NCBI RefSeq assembly: GCF_900156465.1
Contig: NZ_LT707064.1
Location: 1,524,001 to 1,588,000, forward strand
From: Pseudomonas sp. 7SR1
GTDB lineage: Bacteria > Pseudomonadota > Gammaproteobacteria > Pseudomonadales > Pseudomonadaceae
Direction: 5' to 3'
Length of the DNA stretch: 64,000 nt
The position numbers were made by a program, and so were the translations under genes. Each line of letters starts with the position of its first letter. Position 1 is the stretch's first letter. The notes under the pieces were generated by a model that did not search any database, was not told where the DNA came from, and was given only the letters and a program-made list of their open reading frames with translations. Positions 47,874 through 62,708 of the stretch are shown piece after piece.

Positions 47874-48746
47874 ATGGCCATCAAGAAACGTGGGCTCGGA
47901 CGTGGACTGGATGCGCTGCTCAGCGGTCCCACCGTCAGTACGCTGGAAGAACAGGCCGTGCAGGCCGACCAGCGCGAATTGCAGCACCTGCCGCTGGACC
48001 TGATCCAGCGTGGCAAATACCAGCCGCGCCGGGACATGGACCCGCAGGCGCTGGAGGAACTGGCTCAATCGATCAAGAGCCAGGGCGTGATGCAACCCAT
48101 CGTGGTGCGCCCGATAGACGGCGGCCGGTATGAGATCATCGCAGGCGAACGCCGCTGGCGTGCGAGCCAGCAGGCTGGTCAGGAAACCATTCCGGCGATG
48201 GTACGCGACGTACCGGATGAAACCGCCATTGCCATGGCGTTGATCGAAAACATCCAGCGTGAAGACCTCAATCCGATCGAAGAGGCAGTTGCCCTGCAAC
48301 GTTTGCAACAGGAGTTCCAGCTGACCCAGCAACAGGTGGCCGAAGCGGTGGGCAAGTCCCGCGTGACCGTGGCCAACCTGTTGCGGCTGATCGCCTTGCC
48401 GGAGGTTATCAAGACCATGCTGTCCCATGGCGACCTGGAAATGGGTCATGCACGGGCTCTGCTCGGTTTGCCGGAAAATCAACAGGTTGAAGGGGCGCGA
48501 CATGTTGTCGCACGAGGCCTCACCGTGCGCCAAACCGAGGCACTGGTTCGCCAGTGGCTCAGTGGTAAACCGGCCCCTGTCGAAGCCCCCAAACCCGACC
48601 CGGATATCGCTCGCCTGGAACAGCGCCTGGCCGAGCGCCTGGGCTCTGCGGTGCAGATTCGCCACGGCAAGAAGGGAAAAGGCCAATTGGTGATTGGCTA
48701 TAACTCCCTGGACGAGTTGCAGGGCGTTCTTGCGCACATCCGCTGA
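47874..48746 (+). CDS. parB: Chromosome-partitioning protein ParB (Spo0J)
   Basis: A 290-residue CTPase clamp. The N-terminus MAIKKRGLGRGLDALL binds ParA; the CTP-binding ParB/Srx domain shows RRDMDPQALEELAQSIKSQGVMQPIVVR and AGERRWRAS; the helix-turn-helix (LTQQQVAEAVGKSRVTVANLLRLIALP) reads parS, of which a perfect copy lies in recF. A C-terminal dimer domain ends the protein. Confidence 0.97.
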   Translation: MAIKKRGLGRGLDALLSGPTVSTLEEQAVQADQRELQHLPLDLIQRGKYQPRRDMDPQALEELAQSIKSQGVMQPIVVRPIDGGRYEIIAGERRWRASQQAGQETIPAMVRDVPDETAIAMALIENIQREDLNPIEEAVALQRLQQEFQLTQQQVAEAVGKSRVTVANLLRLIALPEVIKTMLSHGDLEMGHARALLGLPENQQVEGARHVVARGLTVRQTEALVRQWLSGKPAPVEAPKPDPDIARLEQRLAERLGSAVQIRHGKKGKGQLVIGYNSLDELQGVLAHIR

Positions 48747-48791
48747 AACAATTGCTCTTGTAGCGCCCAGTCGGAAATCACTACCCGGCAG

Positions 48792-48820
48792 TTGAATAGG
48801 GGCAGAACCGCCCCTATACT
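48792..48820 (+). promoter_or_regulatory. Sigma-70 promoter of the atp operon with palindromic spacer
   Basis: TTGAAT (48792-48797) and TATACT (48815-48820) are 17 bases apart. The spacer is itself an inverted repeat, GGGGC-AGAACC-GCCCC, extending to ATAGGGGC/GCCCCTAT. Transcription would start about 68 bases before atpI. Confidence 0.72.
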
Positions 48821-48894
48821 CTGCGCGCATTTTGTCGGCACAAATTATGCCAAGTTATTGATTTCAGGCAGCCGACCACTGGAGAGCAAAAGCG

Positions 48895-50188
<1,294 letters not shown>

Positions 50189-50212
50189 GGCCAGTCTCGA
50201 CTAGTCTGATGT

Positions 50213-50234
50213 CCTTCCCGGTCAAACGGGAGGG
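50213..50234 (+). promoter_or_regulatory. Intercistronic hairpin atpB-atpE
   Basis: CCTTCCCG pairs with CGGGAGGG around GTCAAA (one G-U pair). There is no T-run. It lies 24 bases after atpB and about 90 before atpE. Confidence 0.5.
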
Positions 50235-50307
50235 GGCCGGAACAGGCCACGATGAAACGATTTGTTTTACCGCTTTAAATTAAAAAAACCTAAACCATAC
50301 GACGTAA

Positions 50308-50580
<273 letters not shown>

Positions 50581-50582
50581 TT

Positions 50583-50599
50583 ACTCGGATTCTCCGAGT
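50583..50599 (+). promoter_or_regulatory. Intercistronic hairpin directly after atpE
   Basis: ACTCGGA pairs with TCCGAGT around a three-base loop (TTC), beginning three bases after the atpE stop codon. No T-run follows. Confidence 0.6.
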
Positions 50600-50638
50600 A
50601 GATTGGTGTGATGGACAACGTAACTGCGAGGTGTTGGC

Positions 50639-51109
50639 GTGAACATTAATGCGACCCTGATTGGCCAGTCCGTTGCGTTCCTGATTTTTGTATTGTTCTG
50701 CATGAAGTTCGTATGGCCTCCGGTCATCGCGGCTCTGCACGAACGTCAAAAGAAGATCGCAGATGGTCTGGACGCTGCCAGCCGTGCAGCTCGCGACCTG
50801 GAGTTGGCCCAAGAGAAAGTGGGTCAGCAACTGCGCGAAGCGAAAGCCCAGGCAGCTGAAATCATCGAGCAAGCCAAGAAACGCGGTACTCAGATTGTCG
50901 ACGAAGCCCGTGAACAGGCTCGCGTCGAAGCTGAACGTGTGAAGGCCCAGGCTCAAGCCGAGATCGAACAGGAACTCAACAGTGTCAAAGACGCGCTGCG
51001 TGCCCAAGTGGGTAGCCTGGCCGTTGGCGGTGCTTCGAAGATCCTGGGTGCCACAATCGATCAAAACGCGCACGCAGAGCTGGTAAACAAACTGGCTGCT
51101 GAAATCTAA
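50639..51109 (+). CDS. atpF: F0F1 ATP synthase subunit b
   Basis: A 156-residue peripheral-stalk subunit: one N-terminal membrane helix ([23 protein letters not shown]) and a long charged coiled coil ([24 protein letters not shown]). GTG start 50639 after GCGAGG. It lies 12 bp before atpH. Confidence 0.97.
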   Translation: MNINATLIGQSVAFLIFVLFCMKFVWPPVIAALHERQKKIADGLDAASRAARDLELAQEKVGQQLREAKAQAAEIIEQAKKRGTQIVDEAREQARVEAERVKAQAQAEIEQELNSVKDALRAQVGSLAVGGASKILGATIDQNAHAELVNKLAAEI

Positions 51110-51121
51110 GCGAGGGCGATC

Positions 51122-51658
51122 ATGGCAGAACTGACCACGTTGGCCCGACCTTACGCTAAGGCGGCCTTCGAGCACGCTCAGGCCCACCAGCAACTGGCCA
51201 ATTGGTCAGCCATGCTCGGCCTGGCGGCAGCGGTGTCGAAAGATGACACCATGCAGCGCGTGCTCAAGGCCCCGCGACTGACGAGCGCAGAAAAGGCCGC
51301 CACGTTCATTGACGTGTGCGGCGACAAGTTCGATGCCAAGGCACAGAATTTCATTCACGTCGTTGCCGAAAACGACCGTCTCCCGCTTCTGCCGGAGATC
51401 GCCGCCCTGTTCGACCTGTACAAGGCCGAGCAGGAGAAGTCGGTAGACGTGGAAGTGACCAGTGCTTTTGCATTGAACCAAGAACAGCAAGACAAACTCG
51501 CCAAGGTTCTCAGTGCACGACTCAACCGGGAAGTGCGTCTGGACGTTACGGAAGACCCTGCCTTGATTGGTGGTGTCGTTATCCGCGCCGGTGACCTGGT
51601 TATCGATGGCTCGATTCGCGGCAAACTCGCGAAACTTGCCGAAGCATTGAAATCTTGA
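51122..51658 (+). CDS. atpH: F0F1 ATP synthase subunit delta
   Basis: A 178-residue subunit that joins the b-stalk to the alpha3beta3 head. The N-terminal helical domain ([19 protein letters not shown]) and C-terminal [27 protein letters not shown] are diagnostic. 21 bp before atpA. Confidence 0.97.
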   Translation: MAELTTLARPYAKAAFEHAQAHQQLANWSAMLGLAAAVSKDDTMQRVLKAPRLTSAEKAATFIDVCGDKFDAKAQNFIHVVAENDRLPLLPEIAALFDLYKAEQEKSVDVEVTSAFALNQEQQDKLAKVLSARLNREVRLDVTEDPALIGGVVIRAGDLVIDGSIRGKLAKLAEALKS

Positions 51659-51679
51659 GTTTGAAGGGGCAGCAGAGCA

Positions 51680-53224
<1,545 letters not shown>

Positions 53225-53229
53225 GCCGC

Positions 53230-53253
53230 AGCGGGAGCCGCAAGGCTCCCGCT
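53230..53253 (+). promoter_or_regulatory. Intercistronic hairpin atpA-atpG with GCAA tetraloop
   Basis: AGCGGGAGCC pairs perfectly with GGCTCCCGCT around GCAA, six bases after the atpA stop. A ten-pair stem with a GNRA loop and no T-run points to an RNA-stability or processing element. Confidence 0.7.
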
Positions 53254-53274
53254 TGCTAACCTGATAGGTGTTAC

Positions 53275-54135
53275 ATGGCAGGCGCAAAAGAGATTCGCAG
53301 TAAGATTGCGAGCATCAAAAGCACGCAAAAAATTACCAGCGCCATGGAAAAAGTGGCGGTCAGCAAAATGCGCAAGGCACAAATGCGCATGGCTGCTAGC
53401 CGTCCTTATGCGGAGCGCATCCGCCAGGTGATTGGTCATCTGGCCAACGCCAACCCGGAATATCGCCACCCGTTCATGATCGAGCGCGCCATCAAGCGCG
53501 TTGGTTACGTTGTGGTGAGCAGTGACCGTGGTCTGTGCGGTGGCTTGAACACCAACCTGTTCAAGGCCCTGGTCAAGGACATGGCGGTAAACCGCGAACA
53601 AGGCGTCGAGATCGATCTGTGCGTGGTCGGTAGCAAGGGTGCGGCTTTCTTCCGCAACTTCGGCGGTAACGTCGTCGCCGCTATCAGCCACCTGGGTGAA
53701 GAGCCGTCGATCAATGACTTGATCGGCAGCGTCAAGGTGATGCTGGATGCTTATCTGGAAGGCCGGATCGACCGCCTGTCCGTGGTATCCAACAAGTTCA
53801 TCAACACCATGACGCAACAGCCAACCGTGGAGCAGTTGATTCCACTGGTGGCGACCCCGGAACAGGAACTCAAGCACCACTGGGACTATCTCTACGAACC
53901 CGATGCCAAGGAGCTGCTTGACGGCTTGATGGTCCGCTACGTGGAGTCGCAGGTGTACCAGGCGGTGGTCGAGAACAACGCAGCCGAACAGGCCGCGCGG
54001 ATGATCGCGATGAAGAACGCTACTGACAACGCCGGTGATCTGATCAGCGATTTGCAGCTGATCTACAACAAGGCGCGTCAGGCTGCGATCACCCAAGAGA
54101 TCTCGGAAATCGTCGGCGGCGCTGCCGCGGTTTAA
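53275..54135 (+). CDS. atpG: F0F1 ATP synthase subunit gamma
   Basis: A 286-residue central rotor shaft: N-terminal and C-terminal helices forming the coiled coil ([24 protein letters not shown], and [28 protein letters not shown]) around a Rossmann-like middle ([14 protein letters not shown]). Start ATG 53275. 27 bp before atpD. Confidence 0.98.
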   Translation: MAGAKEIRSKIASIKSTQKITSAMEKVAVSKMRKAQMRMAASRPYAERIRQVIGHLANANPEYRHPFMIERAIKRVGYVVVSSDRGLCGGLNTNLFKALVKDMAVNREQGVEIDLCVVGSKGAAFFRNFGGNVVAAISHLGEEPSINDLIGSVKVMLDAYLEGRIDRLSVVSNKFINTMTQQPTVEQLIPLVATPEQELKHHWDYLYEPDAKELLDGLMVRYVESQVYQAVVENNAAEQAARMIAMKNATDNAGDLISDLQLIYNKARQAAITQEISEIVGGAAAV

Positions 54136-55539
<1,404 letters not shown>

Positions 55540-55544
55540 TCCCG

Positions 55545-55562
55545 GCGCCCGGCAACGGGCGC
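55545..55562 (+). promoter_or_regulatory. Intercistronic hairpin atpD-atpC with GCAA tetraloop
   Basis: GCGCCCG pairs with CGGGCGC around GCAA, six bases after the atpD stop and without a T-run. It has the same tetraloop and spacing as the hairpin after atpA. Confidence 0.68.
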
Positions 55563-55584
55563 TAATTTAGGTTGAGGCAATCAG

Positions 55585-56010
55585 ATGGCTATGACAGTCC
55601 ATTGCGATATCGTCAGTGCGGAAGGAGAAATTTTCTCCGGTCTGGTCGAGATGGTGGTTGCGCATGGTGAGCTGGGGGATCTTGGTATCGCCCTGGGTCA
55701 CGCACCGCTGATCACGAATCTGAAACCAGGTCCGATCCGCTTGATCAAGCAGGGCGGGGAAGTCGAGGTGTATTACATCTCCGGTGGTTTCCTCGAGGTT
55801 CAGCCGAACATGGTCAAGGTCCTTGCCGACACCGTGCAACGTGCTGCCGACCTGGACGAAGCCTCCGCTCAGGAAGCCGTCAAGGCTGCCGAAAAGGCGC
55901 TGAGCGAAAAAGGCGCAGACTTCGACTACGGTTCTGCTGCTGCACGTCTGGCCGAGGCTGCAGCCCAGCTGCGCACCGTCCAGCAGATCCGCAAGAAGTT
56001 CGGCGGTTAA
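55585..56010 (+). CDS. atpC: F0F1 ATP synthase subunit epsilon
   Basis: A 141-residue central-stalk subunit with N-terminal beta-sandwich ([34 protein letters not shown]) and C-terminal inhibitory helices ([21 protein letters not shown]). It ends the operon; a strong terminator follows. Confidence 0.97.
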   Translation: MAMTVHCDIVSAEGEIFSGLVEMVVAHGELGDLGIALGHAPLITNLKPGPIRLIKQGGEVEVYYISGGFLEVQPNMVKVLADTVQRAADLDEASAQEAVKAAEKALSEKGADFDYGSAAARLAEAAAQLRTVQQIRKKFGG

Positions 56011-56036
56011 GCCGTCAGCTTTCTGTGCGATTGATT

Positions 56037-56067
56037 AAAAAGGGTAGCCTCGGCTACCCTTTTTTCT
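56037..56067 (+). terminator. Rho-independent terminator of the atp operon
   Basis: AAAAGGGTAGCC pairs with GGCTACCCTTTT around a two-to-three-base loop, with more T after. It lies 27 bp past the atpC stop. Confidence 0.95.
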
Positions 56068-56124
56068 TTTCTGACACTCATTATCTGGTCGCAGCCGCTG
56101 ACCACCCAGGATTGGTAGCCAGTC

Positions 56125-57492
56125 ATGTCTCTCGAAATCGTTATCCTCGCGGCCGGTCAAGGCACTCGCATGCGTTCGGCGCTGCCCAAGGTCCTGCACC
56201 CGGTTGCCGGTAATTCCATGCTTGGCCACGTTATCCACAGCGCCCGCCAACTCGATCCACAGCGAATCCATGTGGTGATCGGCCACGGTGCCGATGCGGT
56301 TCGCGAACGCCTGGCGGCTGATGACCTGAATTTTGTCCTGCAGGACAGGCAACTGGGTACCGGCCACGCGGTGGCCCAGGCCGTGCCGTTCATCAGCGCC
56401 GATACCGTACTGATTCTCTACGGCGACGTGCCGTTGATCGAAGTCGATACCTTGCAGCGCCTGCTCGAGCATGTCACCCCGGACCAACTGGGTCTGCTGA
56501 CCGTCGAGCTGGACGACCCGACCGGTTATGGCCGCATCGTGCGCAATGCCGCTGGCCAGGTTACGGCTATCGTCGAACAGAAAGACGCCAATGAAGCCCA
56601 GCGGGCTATCACCGAGGGCAACACCGGGATCCTGGCCGTACCGGCCAAGCGCCTGGATGGCTGGCTGAGTCGCCTGTCGAACGATAACGCACAAGGTGAG
56701 TACTACCTGACCGATGTGATTGCCATGGCTGTCGCTGACGGCCTGGTGGTGGCCACCGAACAACCCCTGGACGCCATGGAAGTGCAGGGGGCCAACGATC
56801 GCCGGCAGTTGGCCGAGCTGGAGCGCCACTACCAATTGCGCGCGGCCCGTCGCCTGATGGCCCAAGGCGTGACCCTGCGTGATCCCGCCCGTTTCGATGT
56901 ACGTGGAGAGGTCAGCGTGGGCCGCGATGTGGTCATCGACATCAATGTCATCCTCGAAGGCAAGGTTGTCATCGAAGACGACGTGGTCATCGGCCCGAAC
57001 TGTGTCATCAAGGACAGTACCTTGCGCAAAGGCGCGGTGATCAAGGCCAACAGCCACCTTGAAGGCGCGGTGATGGGAGAAGGCAGCGACGCCGGCCCGT
57101 TTGCCCGCCTGCGCCCTGGCAGCGTGCTGGAAGCCCGCGCCCATGTGGGTAACTTCGTCGAGCTGAAGAATGCTCATCTGGGGGAAGGCGCCAAGGCCGG
57201 GCACCTGACCTATCTGGGAGACGCGGAGGTTGGCGCTCGCACCAACATTGGGGCCGGCACCATCACCTGCAACTACGACGGGGCCAACAAATGGAAAACC
57301 GTGTTGGGCGAGGATGTGTTCATTGGCTCGAACAATTCCTTGGTAGCGCCTGTGGATATCTCCAGTGGTGCGACCACCGCAGCCGGTTCCACCATCACCC
57401 AGAATGTGGATAACGCCCAATTGGCGGTGGGACGGGCTCGTCAACGTAACATCGATGGCTGGAGACGACCGGAAAAGATCAGGAAGCCCTGA
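56125..57492 (+). CDS. glmU: Bifunctional GlcN-1-P acetyltransferase / UDP-GlcNAc pyrophosphorylase
   Basis: A 455-residue enzyme making UDP-GlcNAc, precursor of peptidoglycan and lipid A. The N-domain has the nucleotidyltransferase motif [22 protein letters not shown]; the C-domain is a left-handed beta-helix of hexapeptide repeats ([22 protein letters not shown]) with acetyltransferase residues in [31 protein letters not shown]. Exact DnaA boxes at 56231-56239 and 57405-57413. It precedes glmR-glmS, so the pathway's two dedicated enzymes are neighbours. Confidence 0.97.
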   Translation: MSLEIVILAAGQGTRMRSALPKVLHPVAGNSMLGHVIHSARQLDPQRIHVVIGHGADAVRERLAADDLNFVLQDRQLGTGHAVAQAVPFISADTVLILYGDVPLIEVDTLQRLLEHVTPDQLGLLTVELDDPTGYGRIVRNAAGQVTAIVEQKDANEAQRAITEGNTGILAVPAKRLDGWLSRLSNDNAQGEYYLTDVIAMAVADGLVVATEQPLDAMEVQGANDRRQLAELERHYQLRAARRLMAQGVTLRDPARFDVRGEVSVGRDVVIDINVILEGKVVIEDDVVIGPNCVIKDSTLRKGAVIKANSHLEGAVMGEGSDAGPFARLRPGSVLEARAHVGNFVELKNAHLGEGAKAGHLTYLGDAEVGARTNIGAGTITCNYDGANKWKTVLGEDVFIGSNNSLVAPVDISSGATTAAGSTITQNVDNAQLAVGRARQRNIDGWRRPEKIRKP

Positions 57493-57515
57493 AAGTTATC
57501 CACAGTCCCATTTGA

Positions 57516-57594
57516 AAGCGGGCTTGCCTGCGAAATGGTGTGTCATTTCACTGCTCCAGTGTCTGACATGCCCCTTCGCGAGCGAGCCCGTTTC
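57516..57594. repeat. Degenerate REP-like inverted pair
   Basis: AAGCGGGCTTGCCTGCGAA at the left is matched by TTCGCGAGCGAGCCCGTTT at the right, about 40 bp apart. It lies between glmU and glmR, directly after an exact DnaA box (57496-57504). Confidence 0.65.
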
Positions 57595-57693
57595 TGCATC
57601 GAATTTCTGAATTTTTCTTCCTCCGCCTTGACGGAAACTCCGCAATGGGTTTTGATTAGTTACGTTATCTTTCAAATCGAAACTTAGGCCGTC

Positions 57694-58470
57694 ATGTCCA
57701 AGCGCAACACACCACAACGTCGCCACAACATCCTGGCGCTGCTTCAAGAGCAGGGCGAGGTGAGTGTGGATGAGTTGGCCAAACGCTTCGAAACCTCAGA
57801 AGTTACGATTCGCAAGGATCTGGCCGCCCTGGAGACCAATGGCCTGCTGCTGCGCCGTTACGGTGGTGCTGTACCAATGCCGCAGGAGCTGGTGGCGGAA
57901 AACGGTCAAACCGTTTCCAAATACAAACAGGCCATTGCCCGGGCCGCCGTGAAGCGGATCCGCGAACACGCGCGGATCATCATCGACAGTGGCAGCACCA
58001 CCGCCGCCATGATCCCTGAACTCGGCTTGCAGCCTGGGTTGGTGGTGATGACCAATTCCCTGCACGTCGCCAATGCCTTGAGCGAACTGGAACACGAACC
58101 GGTGCTACTGATGACCGGTGGCACCTGGGACCCTCATTCCGAATCGTTCCAGGGCCAGGTTGCCGAGCAAGTTTTGCGTTCCTATGACTTCGACCAGCTG
58201 TTCATCGGTGCCGACGGCATCGATCTGGTTCGCGGTACGACCACCTTCAACGAACTGCTGGGCCTGAGCCGCGTGATGGCTGAGGTCGCTCGCGAAGTGA
58301 TCGTGATGGTGGAGGCCGACAAGATCGGTCGAAAGATCCCCAACCTGGAACTGCCGTGGAGCAGCGTCCATACCCTCATTACCGATGATCGCCTGCCCGT
58401 GGAGGCACGCGATCAGATTCAGGCCCGCGGCATCCATGTGATCTGCGCGTCTGTCAGCCAGGAGAAATAA
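57694..58470 (+). CDS. glmR: DeoR/GlpR-family transcriptional regulator (GlmR)
   Basis: A 258-residue sugar-phosphate-responsive regulator. The winged helix is [35 protein letters not shown] (about 22-56), and the C-terminal ISOCOT-like domain shows [15 protein letters not shown] and [15 protein letters not shown]. Position between glmU and glmS matches P. aeruginosa GlmR. It likely senses an amino-sugar phosphate and controls glmS, whose ATG follows after one base. Confidence 0.88.
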   Translation: MSKRNTPQRRHNILALLQEQGEVSVDELAKRFETSEVTIRKDLAALETNGLLLRRYGGAVPMPQELVAENGQTVSKYKQAIARAAVKRIREHARIIIDSGSTTAAMIPELGLQPGLVVMTNSLHVANALSELEHEPVLLMTGGTWDPHSESFQGQVAEQVLRSYDFDQLFIGADGIDLVRGTTTFNELLGLSRVMAEVAREVIVMVEADKIGRKIPNLELPWSSVHTLITDDRLPVEARDQIQARGIHVICASVSQEK

Positions 58471-58471
58471 C

Positions 58472-60304
58472 ATGTGTGGAATCGTCGGTGCCGTCGCTGA
58501 ACGCAACATCACGGCCATCCTGCTCGAAGGCCTCAAGCGCCTGGAATACCGCGGCTATGACAGCGCCGGCGTGGCGGTTTTCACCAACGATGAACAATTG
58601 ATGCGCATGCGTCGTCCGGGCAAGGTCAGCGAGCTGGAGCAAGCGCTGGACGCCGAGCCACTGATCGGTCGCCTGGGCATCGCCCACACCCGCTGGGCCA
58701 CTCACGGAGCGCCTTGCGAGCGTAATGCCCACCCGCATTTCTCCGGTGATCTGGCGGTGGTGCACAACGGCATCATCGAAAACCACGAAGCCCTGCGCGA
58801 ACAGCTCAAGGCCCAGGGCTATGTCTTCACGTCGGACACCGATACCGAAGTCATCGCTCACCTGCTCAACCACAAGCTCAAGGAACTGGCTGACCTGACC
58901 GTGGCGCTCAAGGCGACTGTCAAGGAACTGCACGGTGCCTATGGCCTGGCGGTGATCAGCGCCAGTCAGCCAGATCGCGTGGTGGCGGCCCGCAGCGGCA
59001 GCCCGCTGGTGATCGGCCTGGGCCTGGGGGAAAACTTCCTGGCGTCCGATCAGTTGGCGCTGCGTCAGGTCACCGACCGTTTCATGTACCTGGAAGAGGG
59101 TGACATCGCCGACATCCGCCGGGACAGCGTGCAGATCTGGGACCTCGATGGCAAAGCCGTCGAGCGCGAGACCGTCCAGTACCGTGACGGCGCCGAGGCC
59201 GCCGACAAGGGCGAGTTCCGCCATTTCATGCTCAAGGAAATCCACGAGCAACCGGCCGTGGTGCAACGCACACTCGAAGGCCGCATGAGCCAGAACCAGG
59301 TGCTGGTCCAGGCGTTCGGTCCACAAGCGGCCGAGTTGTTCGCCAGGGTTCGCAATGTGCAGATCGTCGCCTGCGGCACCAGTTATCACGCCGGCATGGT
59401 TGCCCGTTACTGGCTGGAAGAGCTGGCGGGTATTCCGTGCCAGGTCGAAGTGGCCAGCGAATTCCGCTATCGCAAGGTGGTGGTACAGCCGGACACCTTG
59501 TTCGTCACCATTTCCCAGTCCGGCGAAACCGCCGATACCCTGGCGGCGCTGCGCAACGCCAAGGAACTGGGTTTCCTCGCCAGCCTGGCGATCTGCAACG
59601 TCGGCATCAGTTCACTGGTGCGTGAGTCCGACCTGACCCTGCTGACCCAGGCCGGCCGGGAAATCGGCGTGGCGTCCACCAAGGCGTTCACCACCCAACT
59701 GGTGGGCTTGCTGTTGCTGACCCTGTCCCTGGGCCAGGTACGTGGCACGCTGGCGGCGGGCGTCGAGGCAAGGCTGGTGCAAGAGTTGCGTCGTCTTCCG
59801 GCTCGCCTGGGCGAGGCGCTGGCGATGGACAGCACCGTGGAAAAAATCGCCGAGCTGTTCGCCGAGAAGAACCACACCCTGTTCCTCGGGCGTGGTGCGC
59901 AGTTTCCTGTGGCGATGGAAGGAGCGCTCAAGCTCAAGGAGATTTCCTATATCCACGCCGAGGCCTATCCGGCCGGCGAGCTCAAGCATGGTCCGCTGGC
60001 GCTGGTGGACAACGACATGCCGGTGGTCACCGTGGCACCGAACAATGAACTGCTGGAAAAGCTCAAGTCAAACCTGCAGGAAGTGCGTGCCCGTGGGGGC
60101 CAGTTGATCGTCTTCGCCGACGAAAAGGCCGGGATGAGCAATGGCGAAGGCACCCACGTGGTGCATATGCCGCACATCCACGACATCCTGTCGCCGATCC
60201 TCTACACCATCCCGCTGCAGTTGCTGTCGTACTACGTCGCGGTGCTCAAGGGCACCGACGTGGACCAGCCGCGCAACCTGGCGAAGTCTGTGACGGTGGA
60301 GTGA
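58472..60304 (+). CDS. glmS: Glutamine-fructose-6-phosphate aminotransferase (isomerising)
   Basis: A 610-residue enzyme making glucosamine-6-phosphate. The N-terminal nucleophile is C2 ([12 protein letters not shown]), with the Ntn glutaminase domain to about 240 ([18 protein letters not shown]). Two SIS domains follow ([37 protein letters not shown]) and the C-terminus [13 protein letters not shown] is the classic end. No riboswitch or ribozyme is visible upstream. It is an att site for Tn7 in many bacteria; no insertion is seen downstream here. Confidence 0.98.
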   Translation: MCGIVGAVAERNITAILLEGLKRLEYRGYDSAGVAVFTNDEQLMRMRRPGKVSELEQALDAEPLIGRLGIAHTRWATHGAPCERNAHPHFSGDLAVVHNGIIENHEALREQLKAQGYVFTSDTDTEVIAHLLNHKLKELADLTVALKATVKELHGAYGLAVISASQPDRVVAARSGSPLVIGLGLGENFLASDQLALRQVTDRFMYLEEGDIADIRRDSVQIWDLDGKAVERETVQYRDGAEAADKGEFRHFMLKEIHEQPAVVQRTLEGRMSQNQVLVQAFGPQAAELFARVRNVQIVACGTSYHAGMVARYWLEELAGIPCQVEVASEFRYRKVVVQPDTLFVTISQSGETADTLAALRNAKELGFLASLAICNVGISSLVRESDLTLLTQAGREIGVASTKAFTTQLVGLLLLTLSLGQVRGTLAAGVEARLVQELRRLPARLGEALAMDSTVEKIAELFAEKNHTLFLGRGAQFPVAMEGALKLKEISYIHAEAYPAGELKHGPLALVDNDMPVVTVAPNNELLEKLKSNLQEVRARGGQLIVFADEKAGMSNGEGTHVVHMPHIHDILSPILYTIPLQLLSYYVAVLKGTDVDQPRNLAKSVTVE

Positions 60305-60389
60305 GTGGGTTGCGCCGGGTGGCTGTACACACACGCTTAAGCCGCCCTGCCGTTAACGTGCTTACGCAAACGGATCTATCCGGCGCACC

Positions 60390-60815
60390 TCATCCCCGAG
60401 GGCCTGAAACAGGAGGCCCTTTCAGCTCCACCTTGTTGCCATCCGGATCATGGCAATAGATGGACGGACCGTTGCCTTCAGCCCCGTAACGCGTGGCGGC
60501 TTTCTCCGCCGGTACGCCTACCGACGCCAGGTACTGAAGGATATCTTCCTCGACGAACGGTTCGATGCGCAGGCAGACGTGGTCCACGTTCGAATGCTGA
60601 TGATCGGCGAATCCGCCGCCTTCCCGGCCGAGGGGACCGTTCAGGTCCACCAGGTCGATCAGCGAAGAACCTGCGGCGAGGTGAATCATGCCCAGGTCAT
60701 CGCGACGCTTCTGGATGGGGCATCCGAGTTTTTCCGTATAGAACTCCAGGCTGCGGTCCATGTCGAGAATACGCAGTACGACATGGTCGATATGACTGAC
60801 TTTGAAGGGAGTCAT
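60390..60815 (-). CDS. VOC (glyoxalase/bleomycin-resistance) family protein
   Basis: A 141-residue protein with the paired beta-alpha-beta-beta-beta folds of the vicinal-oxygen-chelate family: VSHIDHVVLRILDMDRSLEFYTEKLGC and NVDHVCLRIEPF, ending IYCHDPDGNKVELKGP. Candidate metal ligands are H10, H81 (approximate) and E133 (approximate). Substrate unknown. The start is ATG 60815, preceded by GGAGATAGGA. It is convergent with glmS and divergent from nudK (164-bp gap). Confidence 0.88.
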   Translation of the reverse strand: MTPFKVSHIDHVVLRILDMDRSLEFYTEKLGCPIQKRRDDLGMIHLAAGSSLIDLVDLNGPLGREGGGFADHQHSNVDHVCLRIEPFVEEDILQYLASVGVPAEKAATRYGAEGNGPSIYCHDPDGNKVELKGPPVSGPRG

Positions 60816-60978
60816 TTTCCTATCTCCAGGGGGCGGGGTCTTCTCCAGTTGCCTGGGCCGGTGAGGCATGGACAAGACTATCAGGAAGTCGTCCGGCACG
60901 ATTTGTTGTCTGTTCAAGTCGACAGGCTGGCAGGTGCGCTATCGTGCCTTTGGTTTTTCATCCTGATGGAGCGGCTCA

Positions 60979-61575
60979 ATGACACAGGCAAGCAATACCC
61001 GGGATCGTGTCCGTATCAAGCAGGTCGAGGTCCTCTCGGACAATTGGTATGTGCTGCGCAAGACTACCTATGACTACCTCGGCCGCAATGGCCAGTGGCG
61101 CGAGCTGACGCGCGAGACGTATGACCGCGGCAATGGCGCCACTATCCTCCTGTATAGCAAGGCCAAGCAGACCGTGGTGCTGACCCGGCAGTTTCGCTTC
61201 CCCGCTTTCGTCAACGGGCACGATGGCCTGTTGATCGAGACCTGCGCCGGCCTGCTGGACAATGACGATCCGCACACCTGCATCCGCAAGGAAACCCAGG
61301 AGGAAACCGGTTACGTCGTCCAGCATGTGCGCAAGGTGTTCGACGCATTCATGAGCCCGGGGTCGGTGACCGAACGGGTGCATTTTTTCGTCGGCGAATA
61401 TTTCGACGAAGACAAGCAACACGAGGGCGGTGGGCTTGAGGCCGAGGGCGAGGAGATCGAAGTGCTGGAACTCCCGCTCGATCAGGCCCTCGGCATGATC
61501 GAGACCGGAGAAATCTGCGACGGCAAGACCATCATGCTGCTGCAGTACGCCAAATTGCATCGGCTGTTGGATTAG
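60979..61575 (+). CDS. nudK: NUDIX hydrolase, NudK-type (GDP-mannose pyrophosphatase)
   Basis: A 198-residue hydrolase close to E. coli NudK along its length: LSDNWYVLRKTTYDY, YDRGNGATILLYSKAKQTVVLTRQFR, LIETCAGLLDND, the Nudix core RKETQEETGY (103-112), MSPGSVTERVHFFVGEYF, and LPLDQALGMIETGEICDGKT. NudK cleaves GDP-mannose and related nucleotide sugars. It is monocistronic and convergent with the AraC-type regulator. Confidence 0.9.
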   Translation: MTQASNTRDRVRIKQVEVLSDNWYVLRKTTYDYLGRNGQWRELTRETYDRGNGATILLYSKAKQTVVLTRQFRFPAFVNGHDGLLIETCAGLLDNDDPHTCIRKETQEETGYVVQHVRKVFDAFMSPGSVTERVHFFVGEYFDEDKQHEGGGLEAEGEEIEVLELPLDQALGMIETGEICDGKTIMLLQYAKLHRLLD

Positions 61576-61599
61576 ATCCGGCAGAGCGCCTGTATGGCT

Positions 61600-62595
61600 T
61601 CAATAGTTGGCCACCCAGGCCGCCTGAGTGCTGACCTCGCCGCCGCCGAACCTTTCCCGATAGGCCGACGGCGGCAAACCGACAGCGTTCCTGAACGCCG
61701 CCCGGAAACTTTCCACCGACCGATAGCCACAGGCCTGGGCGATACCGGCTGTGCTCTGGTCGGTGGTTTCCAGCAGTTCCCTGGCACGGTTGAGTCGTTC
61801 CTGTTGCAGCCAGGCCTTGGGTGAAAGGCCCGTGGTTTCAATGAAGCGACGCAGGAAGGTGCGCTCGCTCATGGCAACGCGGGCCGCCATCTCGCACACG
61901 CTCAGGGGCTTATCCAGGTTTTCGCGGATCCACTGCAGCACGCGACTCAGCTCGTTGCGAGGCGACTTGCATACGGGCGCGACGATGAATTGCGACTGGC
62001 CCCCCGTTCTCTGCGGGGCCATGACCAGGCGGCGAGCCACGGAGTTGGCGATATGGGTGCCGAAATCCCGGGCGATCAGGTGCAGGCAGGCATCGATGCC
62101 CGCTGCGCTGCCGGCGGAGGTGATGATTTGCCCGGAGTCGACATACAGCACGTTCGGGTCCACCTTGATGAGCGGGAAGCGTTCGGCCAGTTCGCGGGAA
62201 AATTGCCAATGGGTCGTCACCGTCTCGCCGTCGAGCAATCCGGTAGCGGCAAGCACGAACACCCCCGAGCAGATCGACAGCAGGCGGGCGCCCCGGGCAT
62301 GGGCCCTCCTGATGGCTTGCAGCAAGGCTTCTGGGGGCGGATCACGACGATTGCGCCAGCCGGGGACGACGATGGTCTGTGCCGTTTCAAGCTCTTCCAG
62401 CCCCGCATCGACGGAGATCTGCAGGCCGCCCAAGGCATGCATCGGCCCCGGATCGACTGCGACGATCCGATGGCTGTACCAGGGGACATCCAGCTCTGGA
62501 CGAGGCAGGCCGAATATTTCCAGGGCGATACCGAATTCGAAGACGCACAGGCCTTCATAAACAAGGATGGCCACGGTTCCGGGTTGAGCGTGCAT
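61600..62595 (-). CDS. AraC-family regulator with DJ-1/PfpI-like domain (GlxA/FtrA type)
   Basis: A 331-residue regulator. The N-terminal half (~1-190) is a class-I glutamine-amidotransferase/DJ-1-like domain (VAILVYEGLCVFEFGIALEIFG, LLSICSGVFVLAATGLLDG) used for ligand sensing; the C-terminal ~100 residues are a double AraC helix-turn-helix (CEMAARVAMSERTFLRRFIETTG, QACGYRSVESFRAAFR). The sequence is closest to FtrA. The start is ATG 62595; a GTG five codons earlier is less likely. Targets are unknown; divergent from the antiporter gene. Confidence 0.9.
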   Translation of the reverse strand: MHAQPGTVAILVYEGLCVFEFGIALEIFGLPRPELDVPWYSHRIVAVDPGPMHALGGLQISVDAGLEELETAQTIVVPGWRNRRDPPPEALLQAIRRAHARGARLLSICSGVFVLAATGLLDGETVTTHWQFSRELAERFPLIKVDPNVLYVDSGQIITSAGSAAGIDACLHLIARDFGTHIANSVARRLVMAPQRTGGQSQFIVAPVCKSPRNELSRVLQWIRENLDKPLSVCEMAARVAMSERTFLRRFIETTGLSPKAWLQQERLNRARELLETTDQSTAGIAQACGYRSVESFRAAFRNAVGLPPSAYRERFGGGEVSTQAAWVANY

Positions 62596-62708
62596 TTGGC
62601 GTAAAATCACCGTTTATTGTCGTCTGCTGCACTGTAGCGGACTGGCCCATGTCCCTACAATCGCTGACAGGCAATCAGGAAAAAACAAGACGGTTGCACC
62701 TTACAAAG

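Noticed and set aside
57493..58471. glmS riboswitch/ribozyme upstream of glmS
   Set aside because: That element is known from Gram-positive bacteria; here glmR ends one base before glmS, leaving no room for it.
60305..60389. Tn7-type insertion or attachment remnant downstream of glmS
   Set aside because: Only ordinary spacer of 85 bp lies before the convergent VOC gene; no Tn7 ends or transposition genes are visible.
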